A DNA stretch of 64,000 nucleotides from Paracoccus laeviglucosivorans (GCF_900182695.1 NZ_FXTK01000001.1:1-64000), one strand, 5' to 3'; shown: positions 44,169 through 53,643, counted from the stretch's first letter. Notes: generated by a model from the letters alone, not told the origin. Numbers and translations are program-made.

Positions 44169-44849
44169 ATGAATTTCCGGCGTTATGCGATCTATCACCT
44201 GCCGGGCGGCGATCTGGGGGCGTTCGGCGCGGCATGGCTGGGCTGGGATGTTCGCGCCGGAACCACGCCATCCCGTCCCGATGTGCCGGGCCTGCCGGGG
44301 GACGCGGCAGCAATGACCGCGCCCCCCATGCGCTATGGCTTTCACGCCACGATCAAGGCGCCCTTCCGGCTGGCGGAGGGGCATGAGGCCGCCGACGTGA
44401 TCCGTCGGGCCGAGATGATCTGCGACCATCTGGCACCCTTTGCCCTGCCGCTGGAACTGCGCTGCGATCACGGCTTCGTCGCGCTGCGCCCCGTGGTTCA
44501 GCCGCCCGAGTTGATGGCGCTGGAACAGGCATTGGTGACGCGGCTGGACGATCTGCGCGCGCCGCTGACACCTGCGGAATACGAACGTCGCAAGCCTGAC
44601 GCCCTGCCCGGCAAGGCCCGCGCGCATCTGGATCACTGGGGCTATCCTTGGGTGCTGGACCTGTTCAACTATCACCTGACGCTGTCAAGCAACATGCCCG
44701 CCGACCGCGCGCAGGATCTGAGGCTGGCCCTGACCCCTGCCCTGGCTGCGCTGATTGCCCAGCCCATGCCTGTTACCGACATCGCACTGGTCGGCGAGGA
44801 TGAGGAAGGCCGTTTTCACCACATCGCGGATGTGCCGCTGCGAGGTTAA
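44169..44849 (+). CDS. DUF1045 family, 2H-phosphoesterase-like protein
   Basis: The 226-residue protein belongs to DUF1045, often annotated as a putative phosphonate metabolism protein because it occurs in phn operons. Two H-x-T motifs, H59-A-T61 in Y-G-F-H-A-T-I-K-A-P-F and H169-L-T171 in Y-H-L-T-L-S, form the expected 2H-phosphoesterase pair, so phosphodiester cleavage is likely. No C-P lyase gene is adjacent in this window; the PhnM-like gene lies about 1.1 kb on, past corA. The ATG with AAGGAG six bases earlier is used. It converges on corA with a four-base overlap. Confidence 0.85.
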   Translation: MNFRRYAIYHLPGGDLGAFGAAWLGWDVRAGTTPSRPDVPGLPGDAAAMTAPPMRYGFHATIKAPFRLAEGHEAADVIRRAEMICDHLAPFALPLELRCDHGFVALRPVVQPPELMALEQALVTRLDDLRAPLTPAEYERRKPDALPGKARAHLDHWGYPWVLDLFNYHLTLSSNMPADRAQDLRLALTPALAALIAQPMPVTDIALVGEDEEGRFHHIADVPLRG

Positions 44850-45805
44850 AGCCAGTCCTTCCATTTCAGCAACACCAGAACGGCGGCGACCGAACAGACC
44901 ATCAGCGCCAGCGCCATGGGGAAGCCAAGGCTCCATTGCAGGGCCGGAATGCGGTCGAAGTTCATGCCGTAGATGCTGGCGATCAACGTGGGCGGCAGGA
45001 ACAGCGCCGTCATCACCGACAGGATGCGGACCCGTTCGTTTTGCTGCAGCCCGATCATCCCCATCGTGGCGTCGATGGTCATGCCGATGCGCGAGGTCAG
45101 AAAGTCCGCATGAACCTCAAGCGCCTGAATGTCGCGCTGCAGGGCGGTGCGCAGCGCGCGCGTGCCGTGCGCATCCGGGCGAGACGCGGTGTTGCTGGCA
45201 TGATAGACCAGAATGCGGTCCATCGACAAAAGCCCCATGCGGATACGGCCCATCAGCTCGGCCTGCTGGCCGATCGTCATCAACGCGGTTTCCAGAAAAT
45301 CCGAATTGCTGGGCGACGTCTTGCGCAACACGCGCGCGGCCGTGGTGTCCAGAACCTTGCTGACGTTTTCCGAGATGTCGGCCAGACGGCCCACGATCTC
45401 CTCGACCAATCCCAGAAACACCCGCTCGGGCGAAGCGCAGCCGCTGCTGGATCGGTCTGCGCGCGTTGGAAACGTCTCGAACGGGCGCGGGGCATGGTGG
45501 CGCACGGTGATCAGTTGCGTTGGGCCAAGGATGAATGTCACCGGCATCGCCGCACTTTCGCCATTGGGTAACTGGCCGGGCAGGACGCCCGTCATGTAGA
45601 TCTTGCCGCTTTCGGTATAAAGCCGGTTCGAGATCTCGATCTCTTCCATGTCGTCCAGCGTCGGCACTTCGTAGCCAAGCGCCGAAACGGCCTGAACCTG
45701 CGAATCCAGCGGACGATACAGGTCGATCCAGATGGCCTGCGCCAGATCCTGATCGTTGGCCAGCGGGGCAAGCCCCGCACCGGCGCTGACATAGGCGTAA
45801 AGCAT
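44846..45805 (-). CDS. corA: CorA-family magnesium/divalent cation transporter
   Basis: The 319-residue protein has the large N-terminal cytoplasmic domain, the long stalk helix and two C-terminal membrane helices of CorA. The G-M-N selectivity motif is intact in I-Y-G-M-N-F before the last helix. It would carry Mg2+ or Co2+ across the inner membrane as a pentamer. The final K-W-K-D-W-L forms a short basic tail. A Ser-rich R-A-D-R-S-S-S-G stretch sits in the middle of the cytoplasmic part. It is monocistronic, converging on DUF1045. Confidence 0.93.
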   Translation of the reverse strand: MLYAYVSAGAGLAPLANDQDLAQAIWIDLYRPLDSQVQAVSALGYEVPTLDDMEEIEISNRLYTESGKIYMTGVLPGQLPNGESAAMPVTFILGPTQLITVRHHAPRPFETFPTRADRSSSGCASPERVFLGLVEEIVGRLADISENVSKVLDTTAARVLRKTSPSNSDFLETALMTIGQQAELMGRIRMGLLSMDRILVYHASNTASRPDAHGTRALRTALQRDIQALEVHADFLTSRIGMTIDATMGMIGLQQNERVRILSVMTALFLPPTLIASIYGMNFDRIPALQWSLGFPMALALMVCSVAAVLVLLKWKDWL

Positions 45806-45961
45806 GCCGTCCCCTTATCGCTGGCGGTCGCGCGTGACCCTGCGCAGACTGTTGCAAATCGTCAACCCCGCAGGCGTTCGCGATGCGATCCGTCCGAAAT
45901 GTCACTTGCGTTTCACACGTCACGGGCAAGATGTGAATATCCACCGGCCTTAGGTTGTTCG

Positions 45962-47098
45962 ATGCCATATTTGCCCCCCATGCGCCTGACAGGCGCCACC
46001 ATTCTTCGCGAGGGCGAGTTGCGCCAGCGCTCGGTGGCGATTTCGCGCGGGCGGATCAGCAAAGGGCCGCTGCCGGGCGTGGATATGGATGGATACCTGA
46101 TCCTGCCGGGCATCGTCGATCTGCTTTTCGCTGCCCCCGCCGGGACCGAACCCGCGCTGCGCCTGCGCAATGCCACAACGACGGCCGCGCGGGCGGGTAT
46201 CACCACCGCATGGATCACGCCCTCATGGGGTTGGGACGCCAGCCATAACAGCCCCGAAGCGGCAGAAGCCCTGCTGCGTGCCGTTCGTCCGGGCCGTGCG
46301 CCCGACCTGCGCATGGGCCTGCGCATCGAAAGCTATCGCACCGACAGCACGCAGGCGCTGGTCGATCTGGCGCAGTCGCTGCGGCTGGAACTGGCATGGT
46401 TCGAAAGTGATTTCGCCCGGCTGCAGGAATTGCAGCGTCACGACTCGGATCAGTTTCAGACCGAAGCCGCGCAGCTGGGGGTCGATCCCGAAGTGCTGTC
46501 GCAGGCATTGGAGGGCGCTGCCGAACGGCGCCGCGAAGTGCCGCGCCACCTGTGCAGGCTGGCCGAGGGGTTCGATGACATCCGCGCCCGTTACGGCAGC
46601 ATCGGCGACACGGGCGGCGCCATGCGCGAAACCCATTCGATGATCGGCGCGGGCCTTGCCGCCTGCCCCATCGCCCATTCCGCCGCCGCCGCTGCGCGCG
46701 CCATGGGCGACCCGGTGCTGCTTTCCGCCCAGCAAGAGGACCGGCTGCGCGATCTGCTGCGCGGCGGTCTGGGCGATGCCATCGTCTCGGACGGTGCGCC
46801 TGATCGGCTGGTGCCGCTGGCCATGTCGCTGGCCGGTCCCGATCTGGCCGGTCTGCCGCGCATCTGGTCCCTGCTGTCGTCGCGTCCCGCAGATATCATG
46901 CGGCTGGCCGATCGCGGCAGGCTGGATCACGGCTGCCGCGCCGATCTGGTCATCGTGTCGCGCAGCACCGGCGCGGTCGAGGTCACGATCAGCGACGGCC
47001 AACTGACGCATCTTAGCGGCGAGGCGCGCGAACGCTTTCTGCAAGCCTCGCTTTCGCCTGTGCGCGGCGGCGACATGCTACGGATTGCCGCCGAATAA
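45962..47098 (+). CDS. PhnM-like amidohydrolase paralogue lacking metal ligands
   Basis: The 378-residue product has the length and overall plan of PhnM, the alpha-D-ribose 1-methylphosphonate 5-triphosphate diphosphatase: an N-terminal beta segment, L-I-L-P-G-I-V-D (46-53), and a C-terminal A-D-R-G-R-L-x-x-G-x-x-A-D-L-V. The metal sites are gone: after D53 comes L-L-F-A where H-x-D is expected, G-S-I-G-D-T (212-217) replaces G-S-H-D-D-H, and S-D-G-A-P-D (276-281) replaces S-D-Y-H-Y-P. It is probably not a metal-dependent hydrolase. Start uncertain; an ATG six codons later is possible. It diverges from corA. Confidence 0.72.
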   Translation: MPYLPPMRLTGATILREGELRQRSVAISRGRISKGPLPGVDMDGYLILPGIVDLLFAAPAGTEPALRLRNATTTAARAGITTAWITPSWGWDASHNSPEAAEALLRAVRPGRAPDLRMGLRIESYRTDSTQALVDLAQSLRLELAWFESDFARLQELQRHDSDQFQTEAAQLGVDPEVLSQALEGAAERRREVPRHLCRLAEGFDDIRARYGSIGDTGGAMRETHSMIGAGLAACPIAHSAAAAARAMGDPVLLSAQQEDRLRDLLRGGLGDAIVSDGAPDRLVPLAMSLAGPDLAGLPRIWSLLSSRPADIMRLADRGRLDHGCRADLVIVSRSTGAVEVTISDGQLTHLSGEARERFLQASLSPVRGGDMLRIAAE

Positions 47099-47127
47099 GG
47101 CAGGCCGCATAAGGTTGGTTGCGCGGG

Positions 47128-48363
47128 TCAGGCCCGCGCAAGCACCGCCAGATCGGCCACGTTCGTGCCTGTCGCCCCCGTCATCACCAGTGCATCGCCC
47201 GCAGCCAAGGCCGGGGTCGAATCGTTGTCAGCCAGCGCAGCCGCAGGATCGATCCCGCCTGCACGGATCGCGGCCAGCGTAGCAGGGCCGACCAGCCCGC
47301 CTGCCGCATCGCCCGGCCCATCGCGCCCGTCGCTGCCGACCGAAGCAAAGGCCCAGTCGAAATCCACAGGCTCAGCCTCGGCCAGCATGGCCAGTCGCAG
47401 CGCCAATTCCTGGTTTCGCCCGCCCATACCGCTGCCGGTCAGCTTGACCGTGGTTTCCCCGCCCATCGCCAGCGCCTGACCGGGGCGGAGATCGCGCGCA
47501 AGGCTCCAGATGCGGCGCGCGCAATCCTGCACGTCGCCATCCAGATCAGGACCGGCATCGGCCCCTTGCGCCAGCATCGCGGCCACCGAAATGCCGTTCG
47601 AACCGACAAGGATGTTGCGTGCCTGCGGCAAGGCACGGCGGTCTTCGGGGGTCAGCAACGCTTTGCAGGCGCTGTCGGGCATCCGGTCCCAGATACCCAG
47701 CTCCCGCGCCAGATCGGCGGCTTGCGCGCGGCTGCCGACGGGCGCCACGGTCGGCCCCGAGGCAATCACACGCAGATCGTCGCCCGGCACATCGGACAGG
47801 ATCAGCGCCGTGACGGGGGCCTGCGACACGCGCAGCCAACCGCCACCTTTCAGCCGCGACAGGCCCTGTCGGATCAGGTTGACCTGCGCAATATCCGCAC
47901 CCGAGGCCAGCAGCAGCTTGTTCACCGCCTGTTTGTCGGCCAGCGTCATCCCCGCCGCCGGCGCGGGCAGCATGGCCGAGCCGCCGCCGGAAATCAGCGC
48001 CAGCACCCGATCCTCGGCCCCCACGGCACGCAGGCGCGCCTCGACCTCATCTGCTGCCGCAGCGCCTTCGTCATCGGGTTGGGGATGGCCTGCGCGCATC
48101 ACCTTGGCCCCGGTCAGGGGCGTGTCGTTTCCGGCATTGGTCACGACCAGCGTTTCGGCGCCCGGCAGCGCCGCGAGCGCGGCTTCGGCCATGCTGCGCG
48201 CGGCCTTGCCAAGCGCGATGATCTGCCACCGGCCCCCGGCTTCGGGCGGGCTTTCCAGTGCCTGCGCCATGCCGCGGCGCACGGCGCTGGCGGGATCGGC
48301 TGCGGCGATGCCCGCACGGATCAGCGCCATGGCGCGTTCTGCGGGCTGCATCAGCCCACCCAT
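47128..48363 (-). CDS. gckA: Glycerate 2-kinase (GckA/DUF4147 type)
   Basis: The 411-residue protein matches the DUF4147/MOFRL glycerate 2-kinase family: L-G-K-A-A, S-G-G-G-S-A-M-L, V-N-K-L-L-L, I-L-S-D-V-P-G-D and the C-terminal G-G-R-N-Q-E-L-A-L-R are conserved blocks. It phosphorylates D-glycerate to 2-phosphoglycerate, feeding serine-cycle or tartronate-type carbon use. A second ATG four codons later follows a GGTGGG and could be the start. It is downstream of csaA on the same strand after 49 bases, and may be in the same unit. Confidence 0.92.
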   Translation of the reverse strand: MGGLMQPAERAMALIRAGIAAADPASAVRRGMAQALESPPEAGGRWQIIALGKAARSMAEAALAALPGAETLVVTNAGNDTPLTGAKVMRAGHPQPDDEGAAAADEVEARLRAVGAEDRVLALISGGGSAMLPAPAAGMTLADKQAVNKLLLASGADIAQVNLIRQGLSRLKGGGWLRVSQAPVTALILSDVPGDDLRVIASGPTVAPVGSRAQAADLARELGIWDRMPDSACKALLTPEDRRALPQARNILVGSNGISVAAMLAQGADAGPDLDGDVQDCARRIWSLARDLRPGQALAMGGETTVKLTGSGMGGRNQELALRLAMLAEAEPVDFDWAFASVGSDGRDGPGDAAGGLVGPATLAAIRAGGIDPAAALADNDSTPALAAGDALVMTGATGTNVADLAVLARA

Positions 48364-48412
48364 GCATCAAGGCGCGGCGACGCGGCGCGCGAACAGGTCG
48401 GCAGCAATTGCA

Positions 48413-48745
48413 TCAGTAAAGTCTCCCCCCTTCCGGCACCTCATGGCCCGGACCGATCAGCACCACCTCACCCCCGGCATCAGGGACGCCAAGGACCAGA
48501 ACTTCGGACATGAACTTGCCGATCTGGCGCGGCGGAAAATTCACCACGGCCAGAACCTGCCGCCCGACCAATTCCTCGGGCGTGTAGTGACGGGTGATCT
48601 GGGCCGAGGATCTGCGCTCGCCGATCTCTCCTCCGAAATCCATCCACAGCTTGATCGCCGGGCGGCGGGCTTCGGGGAATGGTTCGGCGCGGATGATGCG
48701 GCCGACGCGAATATCGACCTTTTCGAAATCGGCGTATTCGATCAT
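48413..48745 (-). CDS. csaA: tRNA-binding protein CsaA
   Basis: The 110-residue protein is a single OB-fold of the EMAP/CsaA type: the F[11 protein letters not shown] start and [11 protein letters not shown] near the end are the signature. CsaA binds tRNA and has chaperone-like properties; its exact role is unresolved. Its ATG overlaps the proC stop by four bases (ATGA), so the genes are coupled. Confidence 0.93.
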   Translation of the reverse strand: MIEYADFEKVDIRVGRIIRAEPFPEARRPAIKLWMDFGGEIGERRSSAQITRHYTPEELVGRQVLAVVNFPPRQIGKFMSEVLVLGVPDAGGEVVLIGPGHEVPEGGRLY

Positions 48746-49545
48746 TTTCCCAGTTCCCGCCCGCGTTCGGCAGCCGCCGCAATCGTGCGGCGCATCAGGG
48801 GCGGCAATCCGACATCAACGTCCATCAACTGACGCAAGCCCGCAGCCGTCGTCCCACCCGGAGAGGTGACGTTTTCCCGCAGCTTGGCCGGGTCTTCGTC
48901 AGCAGACACCGCAAGCGCGCCCGCGCCCGCCACCGTCACGCGCGCCAGTTCCAGGGCCAGCGCGGGGGACAGCCCCTCGGCCTCACCCGCGGCGGCCATC
49001 GCTTCGATCATGTGGAACACATAGGCGGGACCTGAACCCGAAAGCGCGGTGACGGCATCCATCTGCTCCTCGGCCTCAAGCCGGACGACACGGCCCACGG
49101 CAGACAGCAGGGCCTGAGCCAGCGCAAGCTGCGGCTCACCCGCCTTGTCATTGCCGATGATCGCGGTAATCCCCTGCCCGATCGCCGCGGGGGTGTTGGG
49201 CATGGAGCGCACGATCGGCGCCGCCGGGAACGCCGCCTGATAGGCCGCCAGCGTCACCCCCGCCGCGACCGAGATGACCAGCGTATCCGCCCCCACCGAC
49301 AGGCGCGGCAGCACATCGGCCATCATCTGGGGTTTGACCGCGATCACCAGAACGGCGGGGTCTTCCGGCAATGCCCCGTTGACCGACACGCCCAGATCCG
49401 AAAGTTCCGGGCGCGGGTTGGGGTCAACGACGTGGACGGCGCGGGCATTCAGGCCGTTCTTCAGCCAGCCGTCCAGCAGCGCCCCACCCATGCGCCCGCA
49501 GCCGATCAGCACCAGCCCGCGGGCGTTCAACGTCGAAAAATCCAT
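48742..49545 (-). CDS. proC: Pyrroline-5-carboxylate reductase
   Basis: The 267-residue NAD(P)H reductase makes proline from pyrroline-5-carboxylate. The N-terminal Rossmann G-C-G-R-M-G-G, then A-V-K-P-Q, R-S-M-P-N-T-P and the proline-site helix with S-G-S-G-P-A-Y-V-F are present, with T-S-P-G-G-T-T near the end. The start has AGGGGG upstream; a 47-residue extension is spurious. It lies between YbjN and csaA in a conserved Rhodobacterales arrangement. Confidence 0.96.
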   Translation of the reverse strand: MDFSTLNARGLVLIGCGRMGGALLDGWLKNGLNARAVHVVDPNPRPELSDLGVSVNGALPEDPAVLVIAVKPQMMADVLPRLSVGADTLVISVAAGVTLAAYQAAFPAAPIVRSMPNTPAAIGQGITAIIGNDKAGEPQLALAQALLSAVGRVVRLEAEEQMDAVTALSGSGPAYVFHMIEAMAAAGEAEGLSPALALELARVTVAGAGALAVSADEDPAKLRENVTSPGGTTAAGLRQLMDVDVGLPPLMRRTIAAAAERGRELGK

Positions 49546-49582
49546 GCATTCCCCCTGCCTTGCCACCGCAGAGGGTGGTTTA

Positions 49583-50083
49583 TCAGGCGCGACCGTAAGC
49601 CTCGGACATTGCGATGTCCATTGCGGCTTCGGGCGTAGCATCGCCCCAGCAGGCCAGCTGGAAGCAAGGATAGAAGCGTTCCGCATTCTCGATCGCGTTG
49701 CGGATCATCTGGTCGATCTGTTCGGGGCTGGCCATCGCGTCACCCGACAGCACCAGCCCGTAACGCCAGACCATCAGCTTTTGCGGGCCCCAAAAGGTGA
49801 AGCCGCCATCCCAGACCTGATCATTGGCAAGGTTCAGCACTTCGTAAAGCGCGGGCAGCTTTTCTTCGGGCGGGTCCATGTCAAAGGTGCAGATCAGCCG
49901 CAGCACTTCCTCGCGCCCGGACCATGCCAGCGTGATCGAGTAATTGCGCCACTGACCTTCGACGGCCATGGCGATCTGATCTTCGGCCAGCCGGTCAAAG
50001 TCCCATTCGTGATGGGTCGCGACCGTCTCGACGATGTCGATGGGATGGATCTCGTCACTGTGGATAAAATCAAGCTGCGCCAT
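49583..50083 (-). CDS. YbjN domain protein
   Basis: The 166-residue protein has the YbjN fold, related to type III secretion chaperones, with I-V-E-T-V near residue 17, an A-L-Y-E-V-L-N-L-A-N-D-Q block and G-x-F-x-F-x-G-P. Family members may act as chaperone-like regulators; E. coli YbjN influences motility and stress responses. It is upstream of proC by 37 bases on the same strand and probably heads this operon. The start is a plain ATG with AGGGGG some bases upstream. Confidence 0.9.
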   Translation of the reverse strand: MAQLDFIHSDEIHPIDIVETVATHHEWDFDRLAEDQIAMAVEGQWRNYSITLAWSGREEVLRLICTFDMDPPEEKLPALYEVLNLANDQVWDGGFTFWGPQKLMVWRYGLVLSGDAMASPEQIDQMIRNAIENAERFYPCFQLACWGDATPEAAMDIAMSEAYGRA

Positions 50084-50292
50084 GTTCCCCCTGCCTTTCC
50101 AGAGTAGGGCCAGCCCACAAATCTTGGTGGGCCCCGACTACACCCGGCGTAGTTTCCCGAATGTGCCTACAACATATCGTGTTCCGGTTCCACGAGGGTG
50201 TAAAGAGAAAATTGAGTGACAATCGCCGGTTTCGCTGCAACTGCATTCGGTTAAACCTGCATCCGCAGCAAAGGGTTTTGGGGGATATGGAC

Positions 50293-51255
50293 ATGCGCGA
50301 TCATGGCGGAGATATCGACCTTGCGGCCCTTGGCCATGGCGGGACCGACTGGATCGACCTGTCCACAGGGATCAACCGCAGGCCGTACAACCCAGCCCCG
50401 CTTTCGCCTCATGCGTTTCAAGCCCTGCCCACGCAGGCGGATCAGGCGCGGCTGATCGCTGCCGCCTCGGCCCGTTACGGTGCATCGCCCGAACATATCC
50501 TGCCGCTGGCGGGGGCCTCGGCAGCGATCCAGCTGATGCCGCATGTGGTCGCGGGGCAACGCGCGACGGTCCTGTCGCCGACCTATAACGAACATGCGGC
50601 CAGCCTGCGGGCGGCGGGCTGGCAGGTCGATGAGGTGACGGACGCCGAATCGCTTGGCGGCGATCTGGCGGTCATCGTGAACCCGAACAATCCCGACGGG
50701 CGCAGTTTCGCCCCGACCGAAATCGTGCAGATCGCGGCAAGGGTCGGGCATCTGGTCGTGGACGAAAGCTTTGCCGATCCGCGCCCCGATCTGTCGGTGG
50801 TCGCGCTGCGCCCCGAAAATGTCACCGTGCTGCGCAGTTTCGGAAAGTTCTGGGGGCTGGCCGGATTGCGGCTGGGCTTCGCCATCGGCCAGCCTGCCCT
50901 GCTGGCGCATATGGCCGAACGCGCGGGCCCTTGGTCGGTCAGCGGCCCCGCGCTGGAGATCGGGACGCAGGCCCTGTCGGATGACGCATGGGCCGAGGCG
51001 GCGGTGACATGGCTGGCCGAAGCCGCGCTGCATCTGGACCAGATCGCCGGGGCGGCGGGCTGGCAGTTGACGGGCGGCACGCATCTGTTTCGCCTTTATG
51101 ACACGCCGGATGCGAAAGCGGCGCAGGCCCAACTGGCCCGCGCCGGTATCTGGAGCCGGATTTTCCCCTGGCATCCGACATGGATCCGCCTTGGCATTCC
51201 CGGCAATCGCGCGGAATTCGACCGCGTTCAGGCGGCGCTTACAGCACCCGGTTGA
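50293..51255 (+). CDS. cobC: Threonine-phosphate decarboxylase (CobC)
   Basis: The 320-residue class I PLP-dependent decarboxylase converts L-threonine-O-3-phosphate to (R)-1-aminopropan-2-yl phosphate, the aminopropanol linker of B12. Conserved elements are L-S-T-G-I-N near residue 23, N-P-N-N-P-D-G at 130-136, V-V-D-E-S-F-A-D and the PLP lysine K185 in S-F-G-K-F-W-G. The ATG with GGGGGAT upstream is preferred; another ATG two codons earlier is possible. No cobD or other B12 gene is adjacent. It converges on purK with a 17-bp overlap. Confidence 0.93.
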   Translation: MRDHGGDIDLAALGHGGTDWIDLSTGINRRPYNPAPLSPHAFQALPTQADQARLIAAASARYGASPEHILPLAGASAAIQLMPHVVAGQRATVLSPTYNEHAASLRAAGWQVDEVTDAESLGGDLAVIVNPNNPDGRSFAPTEIVQIAARVGHLVVDESFADPRPDLSVVALRPENVTVLRSFGKFWGLAGLRLGFAIGQPALLAHMAERAGPWSVSGPALEIGTQALSDDAWAEAAVTWLAEAALHLDQIAGAAGWQLTGGTHLFRLYDTPDAKAAQAQLARAGIWSRIFPWHPTWIRLGIPGNRAEFDRVQAALTAPG

Positions 51256-52282
51256 CGTGACCCATCTTGCGGCCGGGACGCGCAGCGCCCTTGCCGTAAA
51301 GATGGACCTGCGTGCGCGGCTGTTTCAGCAGCGCGGGCACACGGTCGATGTCGTCGCCGATCAGGTTCTCCATCTCGACATCGGCGTAACGCTGGCCGTC
51401 GCCAAGGGGCAGGCCCGCGACGGCGCGGATATGCTGCTCGAACTGATCCACGGCGCAGCCTGCCTGCGTCCAGTGACCCGAGTTATGGACCCGCGGCGCG
51501 ACTTCGTTGACGATCAGCCCACCGGGCGTCACGAAAAGCTCGACCCCCATGACGCCGACATAATCAAGCGCATTGACGATCTTGGCGGCAATCAGCACCG
51601 CATCCATCAACAGCGTGTTTGACAACCCGCAGGGCACGGTCGTGGTGCGCAGGATGCCTTCGCGATGCACGTTCAGGCCGGGATCAAAGGCCGCGACCTG
51701 CCCATCGGCGCCCCGCGCGACGATGACGCTGACCTCGGCCGAGAACGCGACAAAGCCCTCCAGCACCGAAGGGGCGCCGGTCCAGTCGCGCTGCGCGGTG
51801 TCGGCAAAGCGGATCTGCCCCTTGCCGTCATAGCCCATGCGCCGGGTCTTCAGGATCGCGGGCGCGCCCAGATCTGCCAGCGCCTGCGGCAGGTCGGCTT
51901 CGGTTTCGACATTGCGATAGGGGGCGGTGCGCAGACCGATTTCCGACAGGAAATCCTTTTCGGTCAGCCGGTCCTGCGACACGGCCAAGGCACGGCGATT
52001 GGGGCGGATGGGCCGGATCGATTCCAGCAAATCCAGTGCCGCCGTCGGCACGTTCTCGAATTCATAGGTGATGACATCGACAGACTGGGCAAAGGACCGC
52101 AAAGCCGCCTCATCCTCATACGGCGCGGTGGTCACGGCATGGGCCACGTCCCCGGCAGGGGCAGCGCCGGGTTCATAGATGTGCGTGCGATAACCCAGAC
52201 GGCTGGCCGCGACGGAAAGCATCCGGCCCAGCTGGCCGCCGCCCAGAATGCCGATCACGGATCCTGCGGGCAGTTCAGTCAT
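51239..52282 (-). CDS. purK: N5-carboxyaminoimidazole ribonucleotide synthase
   Basis: The 347-residue ATP-grasp enzyme carboxylates aminoimidazole ribonucleotide using bicarbonate in purine synthesis. It shows the N-terminal G-G-G-Q-L-G-R-M, the ATP-grasp block [11 protein letters not shown], and [11 protein letters not shown]. The start overlaps the purE end by eight bases. DUF465, purE and purK run in the same direction and are likely an operon. Confidence 0.96.
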   Translation of the reverse strand: MTELPAGSVIGILGGGQLGRMLSVAASRLGYRTHIYEPGAAPAGDVAHAVTTAPYEDEAALRSFAQSVDVITYEFENVPTAALDLLESIRPIRPNRRALAVSQDRLTEKDFLSEIGLRTAPYRNVETEADLPQALADLGAPAILKTRRMGYDGKGQIRFADTAQRDWTGAPSVLEGFVAFSAEVSVIVARGADGQVAAFDPGLNVHREGILRTTTVPCGLSNTLLMDAVLIAAKIVNALDYVGVMGVELFVTPGGLIVNEVAPRVHNSGHWTQAGCAVDQFEQHIRAVAGLPLGDGQRYADVEMENLIGDDIDRVPALLKQPRTQVHLYGKGAARPGRKMGHVNRVL

Positions 52283-52760
52283 CTTTCGGCTCCTGCGGAA
52301 TGGAATCGGACAAGGCCTGACGCCATGCGTCCAGACGCTCGGCCAAGGCGGGATCGTTGATCGCAAGGATGCCCGCCGCCATCAGCCCGGCATTCGCCGC
52401 GCCCGCAGCCCCGATCGCCATGGTCGCGACCGGATAGCCCTTGGGCATCTGCAGGATCGAGTAAAGCGAATCGACCCCCGACAGCGCCTTGGTCTGGACT
52501 GGCACGCCGATCACCGGCACGCGGGTCTTGGACGCCATCATGCCCGGCAGATGCGCCGCACCGCCCGCGCCCGCGATGATGACCTTAAGGCCGCGCGACA
52601 CGGCTGTCTTGCCGTATTCCCACAACCGGTCCGGCGTGCGATGCGCGCTGACGATCTTGGTTTCATAGGCGATGCCCAGCTCGTCCAGCAGGACGGCGGC
52701 TTCGCGCATGGTGGGCCAGTCCGACTGGCTGCCCATGATGATTCCGACGGGTTTTTCCAT
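52275..52760 (-). CDS. purE: N5-carboxyaminoimidazole ribonucleotide mutase
   Basis: The 161-residue class I PurE shows the opening [31 protein letters not shown] and V-P-V-Q-T-K signatures. It moves the carboxylate from N5 to C4 of the imidazole ring, next to PurK. The genes overlap by eight bases, so they are translationally coupled. Confidence 0.97.
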   Translation of the reverse strand: MEKPVGIIMGSQSDWPTMREAAVLLDELGIAYETKIVSAHRTPDRLWEYGKTAVSRGLKVIIAGAGGAAHLPGMMASKTRVPVIGVPVQTKALSGVDSLYSILQMPKGYPVATMAIGAAGAANAGLMAAGILAINDPALAERLDAWRQALSDSIPQEPKDD

Positions 52761-52811
52761 GAATCACGCCCCTTTTTGCCCTGCCCTATAGCGCCGGGGC
52801 GGGTGATGCAA

Positions 52812-53030
52812 TCACGCGATGATATCGGGCGTCAGGTCATCTTCCAGCCGCGCGATGCGGTCTTTCAGCAGCAGCTTTTGCTTTTTCAGCCGCAGCAGGC
52901 CCAGCGAATGCGTCAGGCTTTGTTCCGAAAGTGCGGCGATGGCGTCATCCAGATCGCGATGTTCCCGGCGCAGCACCTCAAGGCGCGCGCGGGCAATATC
53001 GTCTGAGGACATTTCGTATTGGGCGTTCAT
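52812..53030 (-). CDS. DUF465/YdcH family small protein
   Basis: The 72-residue protein is a helical DUF465 (YdcH) member: R-R-E-H-R-D-L-D-D-A-I near residue 21 and L-K-K-Q-K-L-L-L-K-D near residue 48 are the signature, forming a likely coiled coil. GAGG precedes the ATG; a much longer in-frame upstream reading is rejected. It is 51 bp upstream of purE on the same strand. Function is unknown. Confidence 0.88.
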   Translation of the reverse strand: MNAQYEMSSDDIARARLEVLRREHRDLDDAIAALSEQSLTHSLGLLRLKKQKLLLKDRIARLEDDLTPDIIA

Positions 53031-53219
53031 GTCGGGCCTCGGGCTGGACTTGAGGCTCTTATATCCTACCGTTTCCACGCTGTTAATGGCTTTGCACGGG
53101 AAAGGCGGGGAACGCTGCATCTTGTTTCGCGTCCCCCCTGCCCACATATTGGACTTGCCGGATCGCCGCATCACATCGGGGTCCAGCCGACAGTCGCTTT
53201 GATGAAAAGGGCTTGGGAG

Positions 53220-53630
53220 ATGACCAAGATCAGTCTGGCCGCACATCCGTTCCTGCTGGGTTTCGACCAGCTTGAACGTCTGGCCGAAAGGGCCGCCAAG
53301 GGTGCCGAAGGGTATCCGCCCTATAATATCGAACATCAGGGGCCGAACGGCTTCCGCATCACTTTGGCCGTCGCGGGCTTTTCCGACGACGATCTGGCCA
53401 TCACGCTGGAGGACCGCCAGTTGGTCGTGCGCGGCCGGCAAGCGGAACCGGATGAAAGCCGCGTCTTCCTGCACCGGGGCATCGCCGCCCGCGCGTTCCA
53501 GCGCAACTTCGTGCTGGCCGACGGGGTCGAGGTGGTGGCTGCGGGGTTGGAAAACGGCCTTCTGAACATCGACCTGCGCCGTTCGGTGCCTGACAGCATC
53601 GTGCAAACCATACCGATCAGCCGCAAGTGA
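53220..53630 (+). CDS. Small heat shock protein (Hsp20/IbpA family)
   Basis: The 136-residue protein has a central alpha-crystallin domain: Y-P-P-Y-N-I-E near residue 32, L-A-V-A-G-F and the C-terminal L-x-N-G-L-L-x-I-x-L block (I-x-I-like) that ends the fold. It would bind unfolding proteins as large oligomers. The ATG with GGGAG upstream is chosen over one six codons earlier. DUF1150 follows after 13 bases, an arrangement common in this group. I found no convincing heat-shock promoter in the 190-bp gap upstream. Confidence 0.93.
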   Translation: MTKISLAAHPFLLGFDQLERLAERAAKGAEGYPPYNIEHQGPNGFRITLAVAGFSDDDLAITLEDRQLVVRGRQAEPDESRVFLHRGIAARAFQRNFVLADGVEVVAAGLENGLLNIDLRRSVPDSIVQTIPISRK

Positions 53631-53643
53631 AAGGGGATCGCAC

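Noticed and set aside
50084-50292. A possible cobalamin riboswitch upstream of cobC
   Set aside because: Only a weak G-rich/C-rich hairpin and a distant GG-rich stretch are seen; the conserved B12 box was not found by eye.
53031-53219. An RpoH-type heat-shock promoter before the Hsp20 gene
   Set aside because: A CTTGAG element is present but no suitably spaced -10 element could be matched.
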